A stretch of 64,000 nucleotides of DNA. Source: Sphingobacterium sp. Its GTDB lineage: Bacteria; Bacteroidota; Bacteroidia; Sphingobacteriales; Sphingobacteriaceae. Positions within the stretch are counted from its first letter, which is position 1; each line of letters begins with the position of its first letter. Where the stretch lies: assembly GCA_031286695.1 (NCBI GenBank), contig JAITTY010000005.1, forward strand, positions 620,001 to 684,000. Direction: 5' to 3'. Below, one piece after another: positions 17,186 through 26,023 of this stretch. The notes below the pieces were generated by a model. The model was not told the DNA's origin and did no database searches. It saw nothing but the letters and a program-made list of their open reading frames with translations. The translations under genes were made by a program, and so were the position numbers.

Positions 17186-19792
17186 ATGGATTTCCAAACA
17201 AGATTGCACAATGCTGCCTCCAAAGATATAGAGGCATATAAAGTGTTCTTCAAAGAATTAGTTGAAACATCCCTTTCAACCGAAGAAATGAAACAAATAG
17301 TTTCGCTATTAGAAGATATAAATGATACCGATCCAGATTTTGTAAAAGAAGCTGCATTATATCAACAATCGCTACTAAATAATTTTGACAATGAGTTTTT
17401 AGCTGCTAATTATTATCTTTTAATTATTGCTCTTCTCAAGACAGAGAATTTTGCTGATGTAGCATTATGTTTAAAAGAAGCATTAAATAAATGCACCGAT
17501 GATGATGATAGTTTTGATTATGGTATTTGTATTTGCGAAAATATAAGAATGATTATCTCTGATAATGATCTCAGTCAAGATGCGATAATTGTTCTGTATA
17601 AATTAATATCTGATTATTATTTAAAAATTAATCAGGAAGATGAGGCAGTTGATGTTATGATATCAGCCGCTTGTCGTTTCTCAAGTTTAAAAGCTACTCA
17701 ATCGGCTTATCGTTTGATTTATGAAATAGAAAAAATGCTTTGGAAGCGAGGAAAATCGAATTTACTTGGTCCGGTATATGCTGCATTGGCTGAGGCCGCA
17801 GTAAGTGAAAACGACTACCCTTTCGCTGATGAAATGTATAAGAAGAGCTTTGAGGTTTTTGAGCAAAATAACCAAAAGATACCTATTGGTACATCACTGA
17901 ATTACGCTACAGTCTTTATAAGGATGAATAATCCATTGGCAGCAATAGGCATATACGATAAAATTTTGCAGAATGATTTAGAGACAGAATCATCAATAAC
18001 AGATTTCATTATTCAATACCACAAAGGCATTTGTTGGAAAGATGCGGGAGAAGAAAATAAAGCTAAAGAAATTTTTGAGGGACTAGAATCTACAGCAGAC
18101 AACATTGAAATACAAGTGAGGCAAGATATTAACTTGGATATCCTTGAATCTTTAATCGATTACTCCCTTTGCTATTCATTGCTAATTGCTAAACTTGGTA
18201 AAAACAGCAAAGCTCTATCCTTGTTAGAAAAATCTATATATCTCATTGAACTTTTACTAAATTCCATTTTCCGACCGCATTACAAAAGAGGGATAAGAGA
18301 AAAATACAACAATAGAATTTTGTCTGTAACAGATTACATCATTGAGAAAACACCATCGAACAAATTGTTATTTACTTTTTGCTATCTGAAAAAAAATTCT
18401 CAGACAGACTGGCTATCAATCCTAAGCTGGATGAAAAACATACATTCGAATTCAGATATAGCAAAAGAAGAACTAATCGGAATAAATGCAGCATTCAGGT
18501 CCCTTGAAGAAATAGGCGGGGTTTTAATGAGTGGATTTAAAGAGAAATATGATGACCCTTTTCAGAACCCGAATTTACTTGAATTGGGGTTAATTGATAC
18601 TCCAGAAAATGTATTACCCTGGCAGGTTTTCGAATCGGAAGTTCACATGTTATCCAAAAAATTTAACCTTAGAAATTGCTTTGATGAGAATAAAACTGAT
18701 GATCTGGTTTCCATTCTTAAAGAAAAGATTAGCAATGGACTGATTATTCTATTTTCATTTTTAAGAAAATCCGGCTACGTGGTTTATCAAATTTCTTCTG
18801 AGAAAAAAAAAGAAATTGTGATTCCATACAATCAAAATTCAAAGTATTATTACGCCTCTCTGAAGGAGTATCAAATAGGGCAAAACAGAAGCCGCTTTCT
18901 GAAAAATCTAGAAAATTTAGCAGACGATATTAAATTAGCAAGCAACGAGCTCATCGAAGAAATCAGTAAATCAGATGCGAGGGGCATTTATTTCTTTCCA
19001 AATGTACTTGACTCCTACTTTCCATTTATACAATCGCTTCTATCTGAATCTAATATAAGTGATAAGTTAAAGAATGGAGATTTCTTTATACAAATTTGCC
19101 CGCTAATGTACCAGAAGGATCTCAGAGACAATAAATTTGATAAAGTAAGCATAATTAAAAATGATGATCAAAAGTTAGAATTATTCGATGAAGAAGTGGC
19201 TATTTTGGATAAAAATTTTAGTTGTTCTGTAAAACTCAAGGATTTATCTGGAATCGAAGTTGATACCGATGTCGTTCATATAGTTTCGCACGGACAACCT
19301 ATATCACATTTTACTGATGCTGCATATTCATTTTTAAGCAATGGATCGATGCATTTATATGATTTTTCAGGTCTAAGGGAAATGCCGATCAAACTAATTT
19401 ATATCAATGCTTGTAATGCTGGTGAGACAGTAAACAAAAATTTTCAAAAGACATTTATTACCCACGAATTGACGGGATTTACAACCGCATCTTTACAAAA
19501 TACAGGAGCCTTTGTACTTTCGTCCCATTGGCCTACTTTGGATTTAGCATCATATCTTTTCGCTAAAATTTTCTACAATTACCTATTGACAATCAAGAAT
19601 GTTCAAATTGCTCATTCAAGAGCAATTTGGACTTTAAAAAATGAAAACAAATCATATTTTTTAAAATTCTTGGAAGAAATAGAAGACCCCAGAATTAGAA
19701 ATAAGAAAATTAACAACTTTAATAGTGCACCAGACAAGCCTTTCGATCACCTTTTTCTTTATTCGGGAATGTTGTTGCATGGTTTAATTTAA
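17186..19792 (+). CDS. TPR-CHAT caspase-like protease (putative defence)
   Basis: 868 aa. Residues about 50-400 are helical pairs of TPR type (for example SNLLGPVYAALAEAAVSEND..., NYATVFIRMNNPLAAIGIYD). The C-terminal CHAT peptidase domain has catalytic His702 in HIVSHGQ and Cys743 in YINACNAGE. The typical AFVLSSHWPTLDLAS strand and AHSRAIWTL helix follow. CHAT proteases act in prokaryotic immunity and cell death, for example with gasdermins or in type III CRISPR. No gasdermin or Cas gene is here. The TPRs may sense a trigger or bind the neighbouring nuclease. Confidence 0.85.
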   Translation: MDFQTRLHNAASKDIEAYKVFFKELVETSLSTEEMKQIVSLLEDINDTDPDFVKEAALYQQSLLNNFDNEFLAANYYLLIIALLKTENFADVALCLKEALNKCTDDDDSFDYGICICENIRMIISDNDLSQDAIIVLYKLISDYYLKINQEDEAVDVMISAACRFSSLKATQSAYRLIYEIEKMLWKRGKSNLLGPVYAALAEAAVSENDYPFADEMYKKSFEVFEQNNQKIPIGTSLNYATVFIRMNNPLAAIGIYDKILQNDLETESSITDFIIQYHKGICWKDAGEENKAKEIFEGLESTADNIEIQVRQDINLDILESLIDYSLCYSLLIAKLGKNSKALSLLEKSIYLIELLLNSIFRPHYKRGIREKYNNRILSVTDYIIEKTPSNKLLFTFCYLKKNSQTDWLSILSWMKNIHSNSDIAKEELIGINAAFRSLEEIGGVLMSGFKEKYDDPFQNPNLLELGLIDTPENVLPWQVFESEVHMLSKKFNLRNCFDENKTDDLVSILKEKISNGLIILFSFLRKSGYVVYQISSEKKKEIVIPYNQNSKYYYASLKEYQIGQNRSRFLKNLENLADDIKLASNELIEEISKSDARGIYFFPNVLDSYFPFIQSLLSESNISDKLKNGDFFIQICPLMYQKDLRDNKFDKVSIIKNDDQKLELFDEEVAILDKNFSCSVKLKDLSGIEVDTDVVHIVSHGQPISHFTDAAYSFLSNGSMHLYDFSGLREMPIKLIYINACNAGETVNKNFQKTFITHELTGFTTASLQNTGAFVLSSHWPTLDLASYLFAKIFYNYLLTIKNVQIAHSRAIWTLKNENKSYFLKFLEEIEDPRIRNKKINNFNSAPDKPFDHLFLYSGMLLHGLI

Positions 19793-19913
19793 CAGCTTTT
19801 TAACCAAGGAAAAAGTTCAAAACATCAACCCTTACCTGTACCAAAGTTGCAAAAAATAGTAGCCGGCTTTTATTTTCGAAAGATCATATCAGATATTTGA
19901 ATTGTACCTACGG

Positions 19914-21200
19914 TTATAAAAAATTAAAGAGGAGAAGTTCTAGTTTTACCAATTTTTTATTGTCCTTAATATTACAAAAGGTAAATGAAAATGATGTTTC
20001 TTTTCTCTGTCCCTCAAAACTTATGCAAAGTCGATGAGTTTTCAACGTCTCGACTGCTGTCTCAATAACTTTAGTGAAACCTGCCACTTTTGTATTGAAA
20101 ATTAATAGCGCTGCTTTACCATCTCTCCACAAGACATAACGTTCAAACAGTTGGTCTATGGCCTGTGAAAGATAAATCTGTCCGTTCCATAATTTACACT
20201 CTGCAACAAGAAGAACTTCTTTCTCTCTATTTCTTATTAGAATATCACTTTTACCATCCCCATGAAATGTTTCACCTGTAGCTGTATGATTGTTTGATAA
20301 GGAGTCAAGATAATTAACAAAATAGTCACGATACCGTTCTTCATCCATCTTATACGCCAATGACCTAAAACCTTCTAGTCCTACACCAAGTTTCAACATG
20401 TAATCAAGAATTTGAAAATATGCAACTTCACTAATTCCAGAAATGACTTCTTCCTTAAAAATCGGATCAGTTGGGCTTCTGGAAAAATAGTTTTCTAATG
20501 TAAGATTTACTTCTTCATGTGTTTCCTCGATAGAGAAAGGTCTACGAGCATAGATCGTCAAATCACTATTTCCGTTTTCTTTCTGGGTTATATTAACAAG
20601 ACCAACAGAAGATAATTTTCTGATATGTTTTGCAACTATATCCAGCAGCTCACTTGATCTAAGAAAAACCTTAACCCAGTAAACATTGTCACTTTGTCTG
20701 ATATCTGTTTCAAATTTCTTTCCCCTCACGTTATAATTTTCTGAGGATTGCACTCTTTGATGAGAATATTTAATTTTTTCCTTTTCTAGTTTCATTTTTC
20801 GGTTGTCAAAGGATTGAACTATTTCGTTGCACACGGAATCTAAAGAAAAAGATTTAGCGACCTGATAAAGAAATTCTACGGCGACTCGGGGATATAATAG
20901 ATGAATCAATTTTAAAAGTTGATCATCATTCAATAAATATTTTTTTTGCGTATGGCACATAAAAAGGATATCCAAATCATGATTCAATTCGTTCAGCTCT
21001 ATTTTGCTGGCATTACTTGCGTACTTAAAGAGTTCATCCATGAAAAGGTTTATCGCAAAATCCAATGAAGTTTCTGAATTAAGTGCATTCCCGTTCTGAT
21101 GTAAAATGTTGATAATTGCAGCAAAATTTCTTGCATGCAAATTTTGGTATATAATTTCTTGACTAAGCATTTTATTTCTTAAAATATTCGCATTTATCAA
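19914..21200 (-). CDS. PD-(D/E)XK nuclease-like protein (ECK type)
   Basis: 428 aa. N-terminal 150 residues helical, no known domain; a central segment (VYWVKVFLRSSELLDIVAKHIRKLSS) leads to a C-terminal nuclease core with Asp319 in GKSDILI, Glu334 and Lys336 in LVAECKLW, a following helix (QAIDQLFERYVLWRDGK) and strand (AALLIFN), a classic D-x14-E-x-K layout. Transcribed against the CHAT gene and away from the next gene. Probably defence cargo. Target (DNA or RNA) unknown. Confidence 0.72.
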   Translation of the reverse strand: MINANILRNKMLSQEIIYQNLHARNFAAIINILHQNGNALNSETSLDFAINLFMDELFKYASNASKIELNELNHDLDILFMCHTQKKYLLNDDQLLKLIHLLYPRVAVEFLYQVAKSFSLDSVCNEIVQSFDNRKMKLEKEKIKYSHQRVQSSENYNVRGKKFETDIRQSDNVYWVKVFLRSSELLDIVAKHIRKLSSVGLVNITQKENGNSDLTIYARRPFSIEETHEEVNLTLENYFSRSPTDPIFKEEVISGISEVAYFQILDYMLKLGVGLEGFRSLAYKMDEERYRDYFVNYLDSLSNNHTATGETFHGDGKSDILIRNREKEVLLVAECKLWNGQIYLSQAIDQLFERYVLWRDGKAALLIFNTKVAGFTKVIETAVETLKTHRLCISFEGQRKETSFSFTFCNIKDNKKLVKLELLLFNFL

Positions 21201-21333
21201 ACACTGTTCTATTTGTTTAGCTAATTTTTAAAAATACTAAATTTCTACATTTTTGAGATAAAAGTTCTGTTTACTAAATCCATTAATAAATGCTGAAAAA
21301 TTCTTAAATTAACCAACCTGTATTTATTATACT

Positions 21334-21575
21334 ATGTGCTTAGAACCACTAAACATTGGAACGAAAAGATGTAAAAATTTTAAATATCCCGATTTTAATA
21401 GCATCTTATTCTACAATCACAAAAAATTTACTCCAAATGGGCTGGCAGTTTATTCCAACTTAATAAAAACAAAGACAATACAATAGTATTGTTCTTCGAT
21501 CAGAATAAATGGAATGAAAACAGCGCTTCAAAAATGTCAAATTATTTACAAAAACAACATCTTATTAAATGGTAA
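21334..21575 (+). pseudogene. Small frameshifted ORF coupled to the next gene
   Basis: From ATG 21334 the frame gives MCLEPLNIGTKRCKNFK and on to a stop at 21484. A second frame, open from about 21400 to TAA 21573-21575, continues with protein-like sequence (NTIVLFFDQNKWNEN, SKMSNYLQKQHLIKW). Its stop overlaps the next ATG (ATGGTAA), the signature of translational coupling. One frameshift would join the two into an 80-aa protein. Relic, sequencing error or recoding cannot be separated here. Confidence 0.35.
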
Positions 21576-23305
21576 TTGAGCAAAATAAGTTCTACGAACT
21601 TCTAAAAGAAAAAGAACAACTAATTGATACAGAGATTGAAGCATTATCTCTTTGGAAATATTCCTTTCAAACAGTGTATCTCAATCTGCTTTACTTGGCA
21701 GAAAAAGTAGATATTGATGGCAATGGCGACTCTGCAATGGACTATTTTGCCAGAACTGCGGCAATTTTTGGGCTGGTTAGAGATAAATGTCAAGGGCATG
21801 ACTCCTATGGTACAACATGGAATGCTTTATCACAAACCCTAAAGGATAAACAATTCTTCGTGGATATGGAGACATTATATGCATATGGTCACTTTTCAAT
21901 GCTAATGCCCCAAATCCATAGAACCGTATTCCAAATAGATAAAAAGAGCGAAACCTCGTTCAACCTCAGCTTCCAAACTGCAGAAATGCTCGAAGCCGAA
22001 AAAAAAGATCGGCTTTTGAGTATTTTATTCCAACAGCTTTCAATACAATACATTCGTCAGCGTGAACTTGATCAATATTTTATGGAAAAAATAAAAATTG
22101 GGAATACAGAATTGGAAGATTACGATATTCACTGGATGACCGATATGTACCAATTTAATATTAAGCATCGCTACCGGACAGAAATTCTTTCAGATGCTGT
22201 TTTATCAGAAACGATTGGTATAACAAATGCTGATTATGATCATTTTTGTTCATCTATCAGGGCATGCAGCGATTTCCTTCTAACTTTTGGGAGGGCTTTC
22301 AAAACTCTGTCAGACAAAATTTCGGATGAACAAAAGGAAGAAAAGGAACAATTATTTGGTGAATACCTAGAATGGACGACTTGCACCCTTATGTACCAAA
22401 TATTGGAAATAATGATAGACCTCTCTGGGCTGAGTGAAACCAAGTTCAAAACCCTTCTATCCTATTACTGTCAAATCTATATTGGTGTTCCGGATACGTC
22501 CTATTCTGAAAATGCATTTTGTGGAGATGGATATTTACCTCCATTTTTACTCATGCCGGAAAGGGTTATTTTCAGTCCCCTTGCCATTCGCTATCTCTAT
22601 ACTTTTGATAACCTCCTGTATTCTGTCAACAAAAGACAAAACGCACTATTCGCCAATACGATTTCTAAAAATCTGGAGCCTAATTTGATATCTCAAATTC
22701 ATAGGAATTTTTCGAACTTTCAAAATCTAAATGGTAAAAAAAATATCCCCATTCCTGGAGGTGAAATAGACTATATTGTTCTTTGCGAAGAACAATATGT
22801 ATGCATAACATTTCAAGTTAAAGCTACACTTTCGCCCTCCAGTTCGAGAACAGTATCAAGAGTGGAGTCAAGAAGCTTAGAGGGTATCGAACAAATAAAT
22901 CACTTTGAAGGACTAGATAAACAGGTACAACTACAGACTATCAATGGAGCATTCGGTAAAACATTTAAAAAGTTAAATTTTATTAATATTCTCCTTCTCC
23001 GTTCCTGCGCGGGTTCGGAAAAAGTTTGGACCTCGGGAGTCACAATCACTAATTATCATTTATTGACAGGACTTTTAGGAAGAAAGCTAAAAAACGGAGA
23101 TTATAATTTCTCATCATTCGGAAAAGAACTCGATGAATATCTGGATGAAATGTTGGCCCTTTCTAAGCCTGAAGTTAATGAAGAGAAGTTAGTAATTGAC
23201 GATATAACAATCAAGTTCCCGGATATAACCTTTGACGATATCAAAGCGAAATGTAAAAATTTTCAGGATTGCAATAATATCAAAGATTTTCAGTCTGCTG
23301 TCTAA
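21569..23305 (+). CDS. Large hypothetical protein with PD-(D/E)XK-like core (QxK type)
   Basis: 578 aa, mostly alpha-helical in the first 380 residues with no known domain. Near the C-terminus Asp401 in GGEIDYIVL, then Gln416-x-Lys418 in ITFQVKATL, 14 residues on, fit a minimal nuclease core of the D...QxK kind. A Ser/Arg-rich helix and strand (NFINILLLR) follow. Its ATG overlaps the stop of a small frameshifted ORF, suggesting a two-gene unit. Last intact gene of the island. Function inferred as nucleic-acid cleavage. Confidence 0.6.
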   Translation: MVIEQNKFYELLKEKEQLIDTEIEALSLWKYSFQTVYLNLLYLAEKVDIDGNGDSAMDYFARTAAIFGLVRDKCQGHDSYGTTWNALSQTLKDKQFFVDMETLYAYGHFSMLMPQIHRTVFQIDKKSETSFNLSFQTAEMLEAEKKDRLLSILFQQLSIQYIRQRELDQYFMEKIKIGNTELEDYDIHWMTDMYQFNIKHRYRTEILSDAVLSETIGITNADYDHFCSSIRACSDFLLTFGRAFKTLSDKISDEQKEEKEQLFGEYLEWTTCTLMYQILEIMIDLSGLSETKFKTLLSYYCQIYIGVPDTSYSENAFCGDGYLPPFLLMPERVIFSPLAIRYLYTFDNLLYSVNKRQNALFANTISKNLEPNLISQIHRNFSNFQNLNGKKNIPIPGGEIDYIVLCEEQYVCITFQVKATLSPSSSRTVSRVESRSLEGIEQINHFEGLDKQVQLQTINGAFGKTFKKLNFINILLLRSCAGSEKVWTSGVTITNYHLLTGLLGRKLKNGDYNFSSFGKELDEYLDEMLALSKPEVNEEKLVIDDITIKFPDITFDDIKAKCKNFQDCNNIKDFQSAV

Positions 23306-23343
23306 ACTTAAAGAGGATAAAAAACTAATTTTTATTATTATAC

Positions 23344-23565
23344 TTGTATCATGTACATCCGTCAATATTTGATCACTTCGCTAAAGGTGGAGCTTTTCAC
23401 GTAGATAATATTAGCCTATCTGCACTTGCTGTTGCTCCAGCATTGTTTGGAATGTGGGTCGGAAGTTTAGTTCGTAAACGTATAAGCATTAAAGCTTTTC
23501 GTTTATGCTTTTTCATCTTCATAGCTATTATTGGTATTGAACTAACTATACATCCGTTTCTATAA
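23344..23565 (+). pseudogene. C-terminal fragment of a TauE/SafE-like permease
   Basis: No ATG. The frame encodes SALAVAPALFGMWVGSLVRKRIS, then KAFRLCFFIFIAIIGIELTI: the last two membrane helices with the P..xGxxxGxxxxxRIS...FRxxFF pattern of the TauE/SafE (DUF81) sulfite/anion exporter family. The N-terminal ~180 residues are missing. Likely junk at the right end of the island. Confidence 0.55.
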
Positions 23566-23696
23566 TTTTTAAAAACAACTATTTTGCATCCTTTATGCTG
23601 AATGAATTTTGTCAAATTCGGACCCTAATCTTGAAAAATTTATATCTTTGTATCACGTAATGATGTTCTTTAAAACACGTCAAAACAAGTTAAATT

Positions 23697-23708
23697 TTAT
23701 GGTGACCA
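23697..23708. repeat. Right-end copy of island TTATGGTGACCA motif
   Basis: 12-bp TTATGGTGACCA, identical to 7662-7673 and in the same orientation, 71 bp inside the right att repeat. Candidate recombinase arm site. Confidence 0.45.
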
Positions 23709-23778
23709 AAATGGTAGCCTATTTTTAAGAATCGACGTTTATAGTACTTTAAATGCGCTTTTTATATACGAAACGTAG

Positions 23779-23793
23779 TCCCAGCGGGATCAC
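23779..23793. other. attR-side attachment repeat
   Basis: Exact 15-bp copy of the tRNA-Lys 3' end (TCCCAGCGGGATCAC). The rest of the tRNA is absent here. Confidence 0.88.
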
Positions 23794-23799
23794 AAAAGA

Positions 23800-23830
23800 A
23801 AAGCTAATCGCAAGATTAGCTTTTCTTGTT
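23800..23830 (+). terminator. Displaced native terminator of tRNA-Lys
   Basis: AAAAGCTAATC-gcaa-GATTAGCTTTT followed by a T-rich tail, directly outside the right att site. No gene on the plus strand ends nearby, so it probably terminated the tRNA transcript before the island inserted. Confidence 0.75.
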
Positions 23831-23832
23831 TT

Positions 23833-24328
23833 AAAGGTATTAGGATTCGAAAGAACGGTCAGCCGGATTCGATCTTAGGTATAAGTTGGTATTAGGATGT
23901 ATCCGTTTTAATGCTTATCTCGATTATGGCCTTTGCATCCTTTGCCCCTAAAGATGTTGGCAAACGTCTTCAAATCTAATTATGCTTTCCATATAGCGTT
24001 TTTTGATTTCCTAACACTGAAAAGTGGGATGATAAAGCGGTTATCTTGGTCTGATAGACGGATTAGGTGGCTTAAAGCCTGAAGTCCAGGGCGAGGATTA
24101 GGAAGAAGAGGATTTCGCGAGGAGGATGAAAAAAGAAAAAAGCAGAGCCCAAGGCAGCAGAATTAGGCTGAGCATTTACCCGTTTTTAGGGGCCTTTTGT
24201 TAAATTATCAAAGAATTCTGTTACTAATATTATGTAATCCTGTATGTATATTGAAATATTAGATAGTTCTGATACCAATATTTATTTTATTTTAGTTCTG
24301 ACATAATCAAGGAGTAATAAGATAGAAA
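23833..24328. other. Gene-free stretch
   Basis: About 500 bases with stops in all frames apart from very short ones. A 25-codon ORF after a GGAGG site (ATG near 24126) is probably chance. The leader of the RNA-ligase operon includes CAAGGAG about 14 nt before its ATG. Confidence 0.5.
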
Positions 24329-25354
24329 ATGAGTGAATTTTCCGGATATGAAAAAATGCCCGACACCTTTAAAAAACTGGGTTTCAATGAAAAAGAACTA
24401 TCCAGAGCAGGTAAATTAAAATGGGTAGTCACTGAAAAAATACATGGTGCTAATTTCAGTTTCGTGTATGAAAATACCCAGCTCAAATTTGCCAAAAGAA
24501 GGGAATATCTTAGCTGGACAGATGATTTTTTCGGTTTCCAACTAGTGGCCTCCAGTTTGGAGGCCAATATTGTGCGTCTGTTTGAAGAGCTAAGCGCAGC
24601 TATTCCCGCAACAAAATATACAGTCTATGGAGAGCTGTTCGGTGGCAGTTACCCCCACCCAGATGTTGTGCCCATAGAAAACCTTCAAGCTATACAGACG
24701 GGCGTCTTTTATTCGCCGGATATTCATTTTGCGGCATTTGACATCGCGATTGAAGAATCTGACGGCAATAAACATTACCTGGACTATGAAACCGCCGTTT
24801 ACTATTTTGAGCAGTTCGGTATTTTTTATGCCAAGCCTTTATTGATCGGGAAAAGCAACGAGGCATTGAATTTCAATATCCGGATAAACTCGAACATTCC
24901 GAAACTCTTGGGAATACCGGAACTGGAGCACAACCTGATTGAAGGTATCGTTGTAAAGCCTTATGACCTGAAGGATCTATCCCTCTTGTCCCGAAGGCCG
25001 ATCCTGAAAATCAAGAACCCAGAATTTGACGAAGAGGAAAAATTTCACCAGGCCGAAAAATGGAATTTTATACCGGACTTAGTCTCCAAAACGGAAAGCT
25101 TTTCTTTTATCGTTGATGAGGTCAGAAAGTATATTACCCACAACCGGCTGAAAAGCGCCATCTCCAAAATAGGCGCCCTGGACAGGAACAACCCAGAAAG
25201 AGTGTCAGATATTCAGATTGAATTTTTGCAGGATATACTCACGGATTTTAACGCCAACAATCAAAATATCCTGCAGGAACTGGACGCCGAAGACATGGAA
25301 TGGATTAAGGACAGGCTGATCTCCGGCATAAAGCGATTGATGACAGAACAATAA
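24329..25354 (+). CDS. T4 Rnl2-type RNA ligase
   Basis: 341 aa. ATP-dependent joining of RNA ends (3'-OH to 5'-phosphate), typically for RNA repair. Motif I VTEKIHGANFS carries the Lys that becomes adenylylated and closely resembles the KIHGTNFS motif of phage T4 RNA ligase 2. The AKRREYL stretch, motif III YTVYGELFGG, motif IV EGIVVKPY and motif V ILKIKNPEF are all present, and a helical C-terminal domain follows. First gene of a five-gene plus-strand operon; the next gene starts 11 nt after its stop. Mobile-looking but outside the tRNA island. Confidence 0.92.
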   Translation: MSEFSGYEKMPDTFKKLGFNEKELSRAGKLKWVVTEKIHGANFSFVYENTQLKFAKRREYLSWTDDFFGFQLVASSLEANIVRLFEELSAAIPATKYTVYGELFGGSYPHPDVVPIENLQAIQTGVFYSPDIHFAAFDIAIEESDGNKHYLDYETAVYYFEQFGIFYAKPLLIGKSNEALNFNIRINSNIPKLLGIPELEHNLIEGIVVKPYDLKDLSLLSRRPILKIKNPEFDEEEKFHQAEKWNFIPDLVSKTESFSFIVDEVRKYITHNRLKSAISKIGALDRNNPERVSDIQIEFLQDILTDFNANNQNILQELDAEDMEWIKDRLISGIKRLMTEQ

Positions 25355-25365
25355 GTGAAGCAGCT

Positions 25366-25887
25366 ATGCAAAAAGACAGACTGGAAGCGATTATACGGAC
25401 AGCCTTTAAAGAGGTACAGCTAGAAGACGGCGTAGGACTTTGGCAGGCACAGGGACTGGATGACTATGCCGACGAACAAACAATGCAGGAGCTGATAAGA
25501 AAAGATGAGCGCGAAGATTGGAGCATAATACCAACTGAACAACTGATCCACTGCACCAGTTCACTTTCTTTTTTTGATGCAAAAGGAATGCGTTTCCATT
25601 TGCCGGCATTTATGCTGCTGGATATATCACTGGAAAATCCGCTCGATGCAGTGACCTTTACGTTAGGGTATGATTTGGAGGGAGATTACCAAAACGAACA
25701 ATTCTCCCTGTTGAACTGTGAGCAGATCCGTTGCATTACCTATTTCCTGAAAGATAAACTGGAGCTAATCAAACGTACATACAGGGAATTGTATGGCCCC
25801 GAAGCAGATGCTTTTCATTTGAATGATCTCACCTATAACCATATCCAAGAGGCTTTATTGCACTGGCAACATAAAATAGTGAAATAA
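25366..25887 (+). CDS. DUF6714-like protein
   Basis: 173 aa, cytosolic, acidic. AAFxEV-like start, GVGLWQAQGLDDYAD, then REDWSIIPTEQL and FFDAKGMRFHLPAFMLLD fit the DUF6714 pattern (conserved deDW...ip...L.FlD..G.RFylPAyM). Function is unknown in the family; such proteins occur in immunity-like gene arrays. Tightly spaced (11 nt) behind the RNA ligase, implying co-translation. Confidence 0.65.
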   Translation: MQKDRLEAIIRTAFKEVQLEDGVGLWQAQGLDDYADEQTMQELIRKDEREDWSIIPTEQLIHCTSSLSFFDAKGMRFHLPAFMLLDISLENPLDAVTFTLGYDLEGDYQNEQFSLLNCEQIRCITYFLKDKLELIKRTYRELYGPEADAFHLNDLTYNHIQEALLHWQHKIVK

Positions 25888-26023
25888 ACTTATTTGTGCT
25901 AAGCATCGATCCCAATAATACGTGGGAAACAGCGTTATAAAAATAACGGTTTTCAGGGATAGAGGTCTGACTGGCTTTCCCTATTTTTATAAATGTTTAA
26001 GGGTACAATTTTAAAAAATAAAT

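Larger units (their letters stand above)
7539..23793. mobile_element. Integrative genomic island in tRNA-Lys (16.24 kb)
   Basis: Bounded by the 15-bp direct repeat TCCCAGCGGGATCAC at 7539-7553 (tRNA 3' end) and 23779-23793. A tyrosine integrase lies immediately inside the tRNA end. GGTGACC motifs occur near both ends (7662-7684 and 23697-23708). A tRNA terminator-like hairpin lies just outside the right repeat, and the island carries its own replacement behind the tRNA. Cargo is a decayed left half and a defence-like right half that is visibly AT-richer. No conjugation, relaxase or replication gene is visible, so it is at most mobilisable. Confidence 0.88.

Noticed and set aside
13326..23305. 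Known SIR2 systems (Thoeris, DSR, SIR2-Ago, SIR2-HerA) or a CHAT-gasdermin or CRISPR type III-E system
   Set aside because: No TIR, Argonaute, HerA/STAND ATPase, gasdermin or Cas gene lies in the cluster, so none of these names can be applied from the visible sequence.
24126..24203. 25-codon ORF after a GGAGG site upstream of the RNA ligase
   Set aside because: Highly basic then hydrophobic without logic, and followed by a long untranslated gap. Most likely chance.
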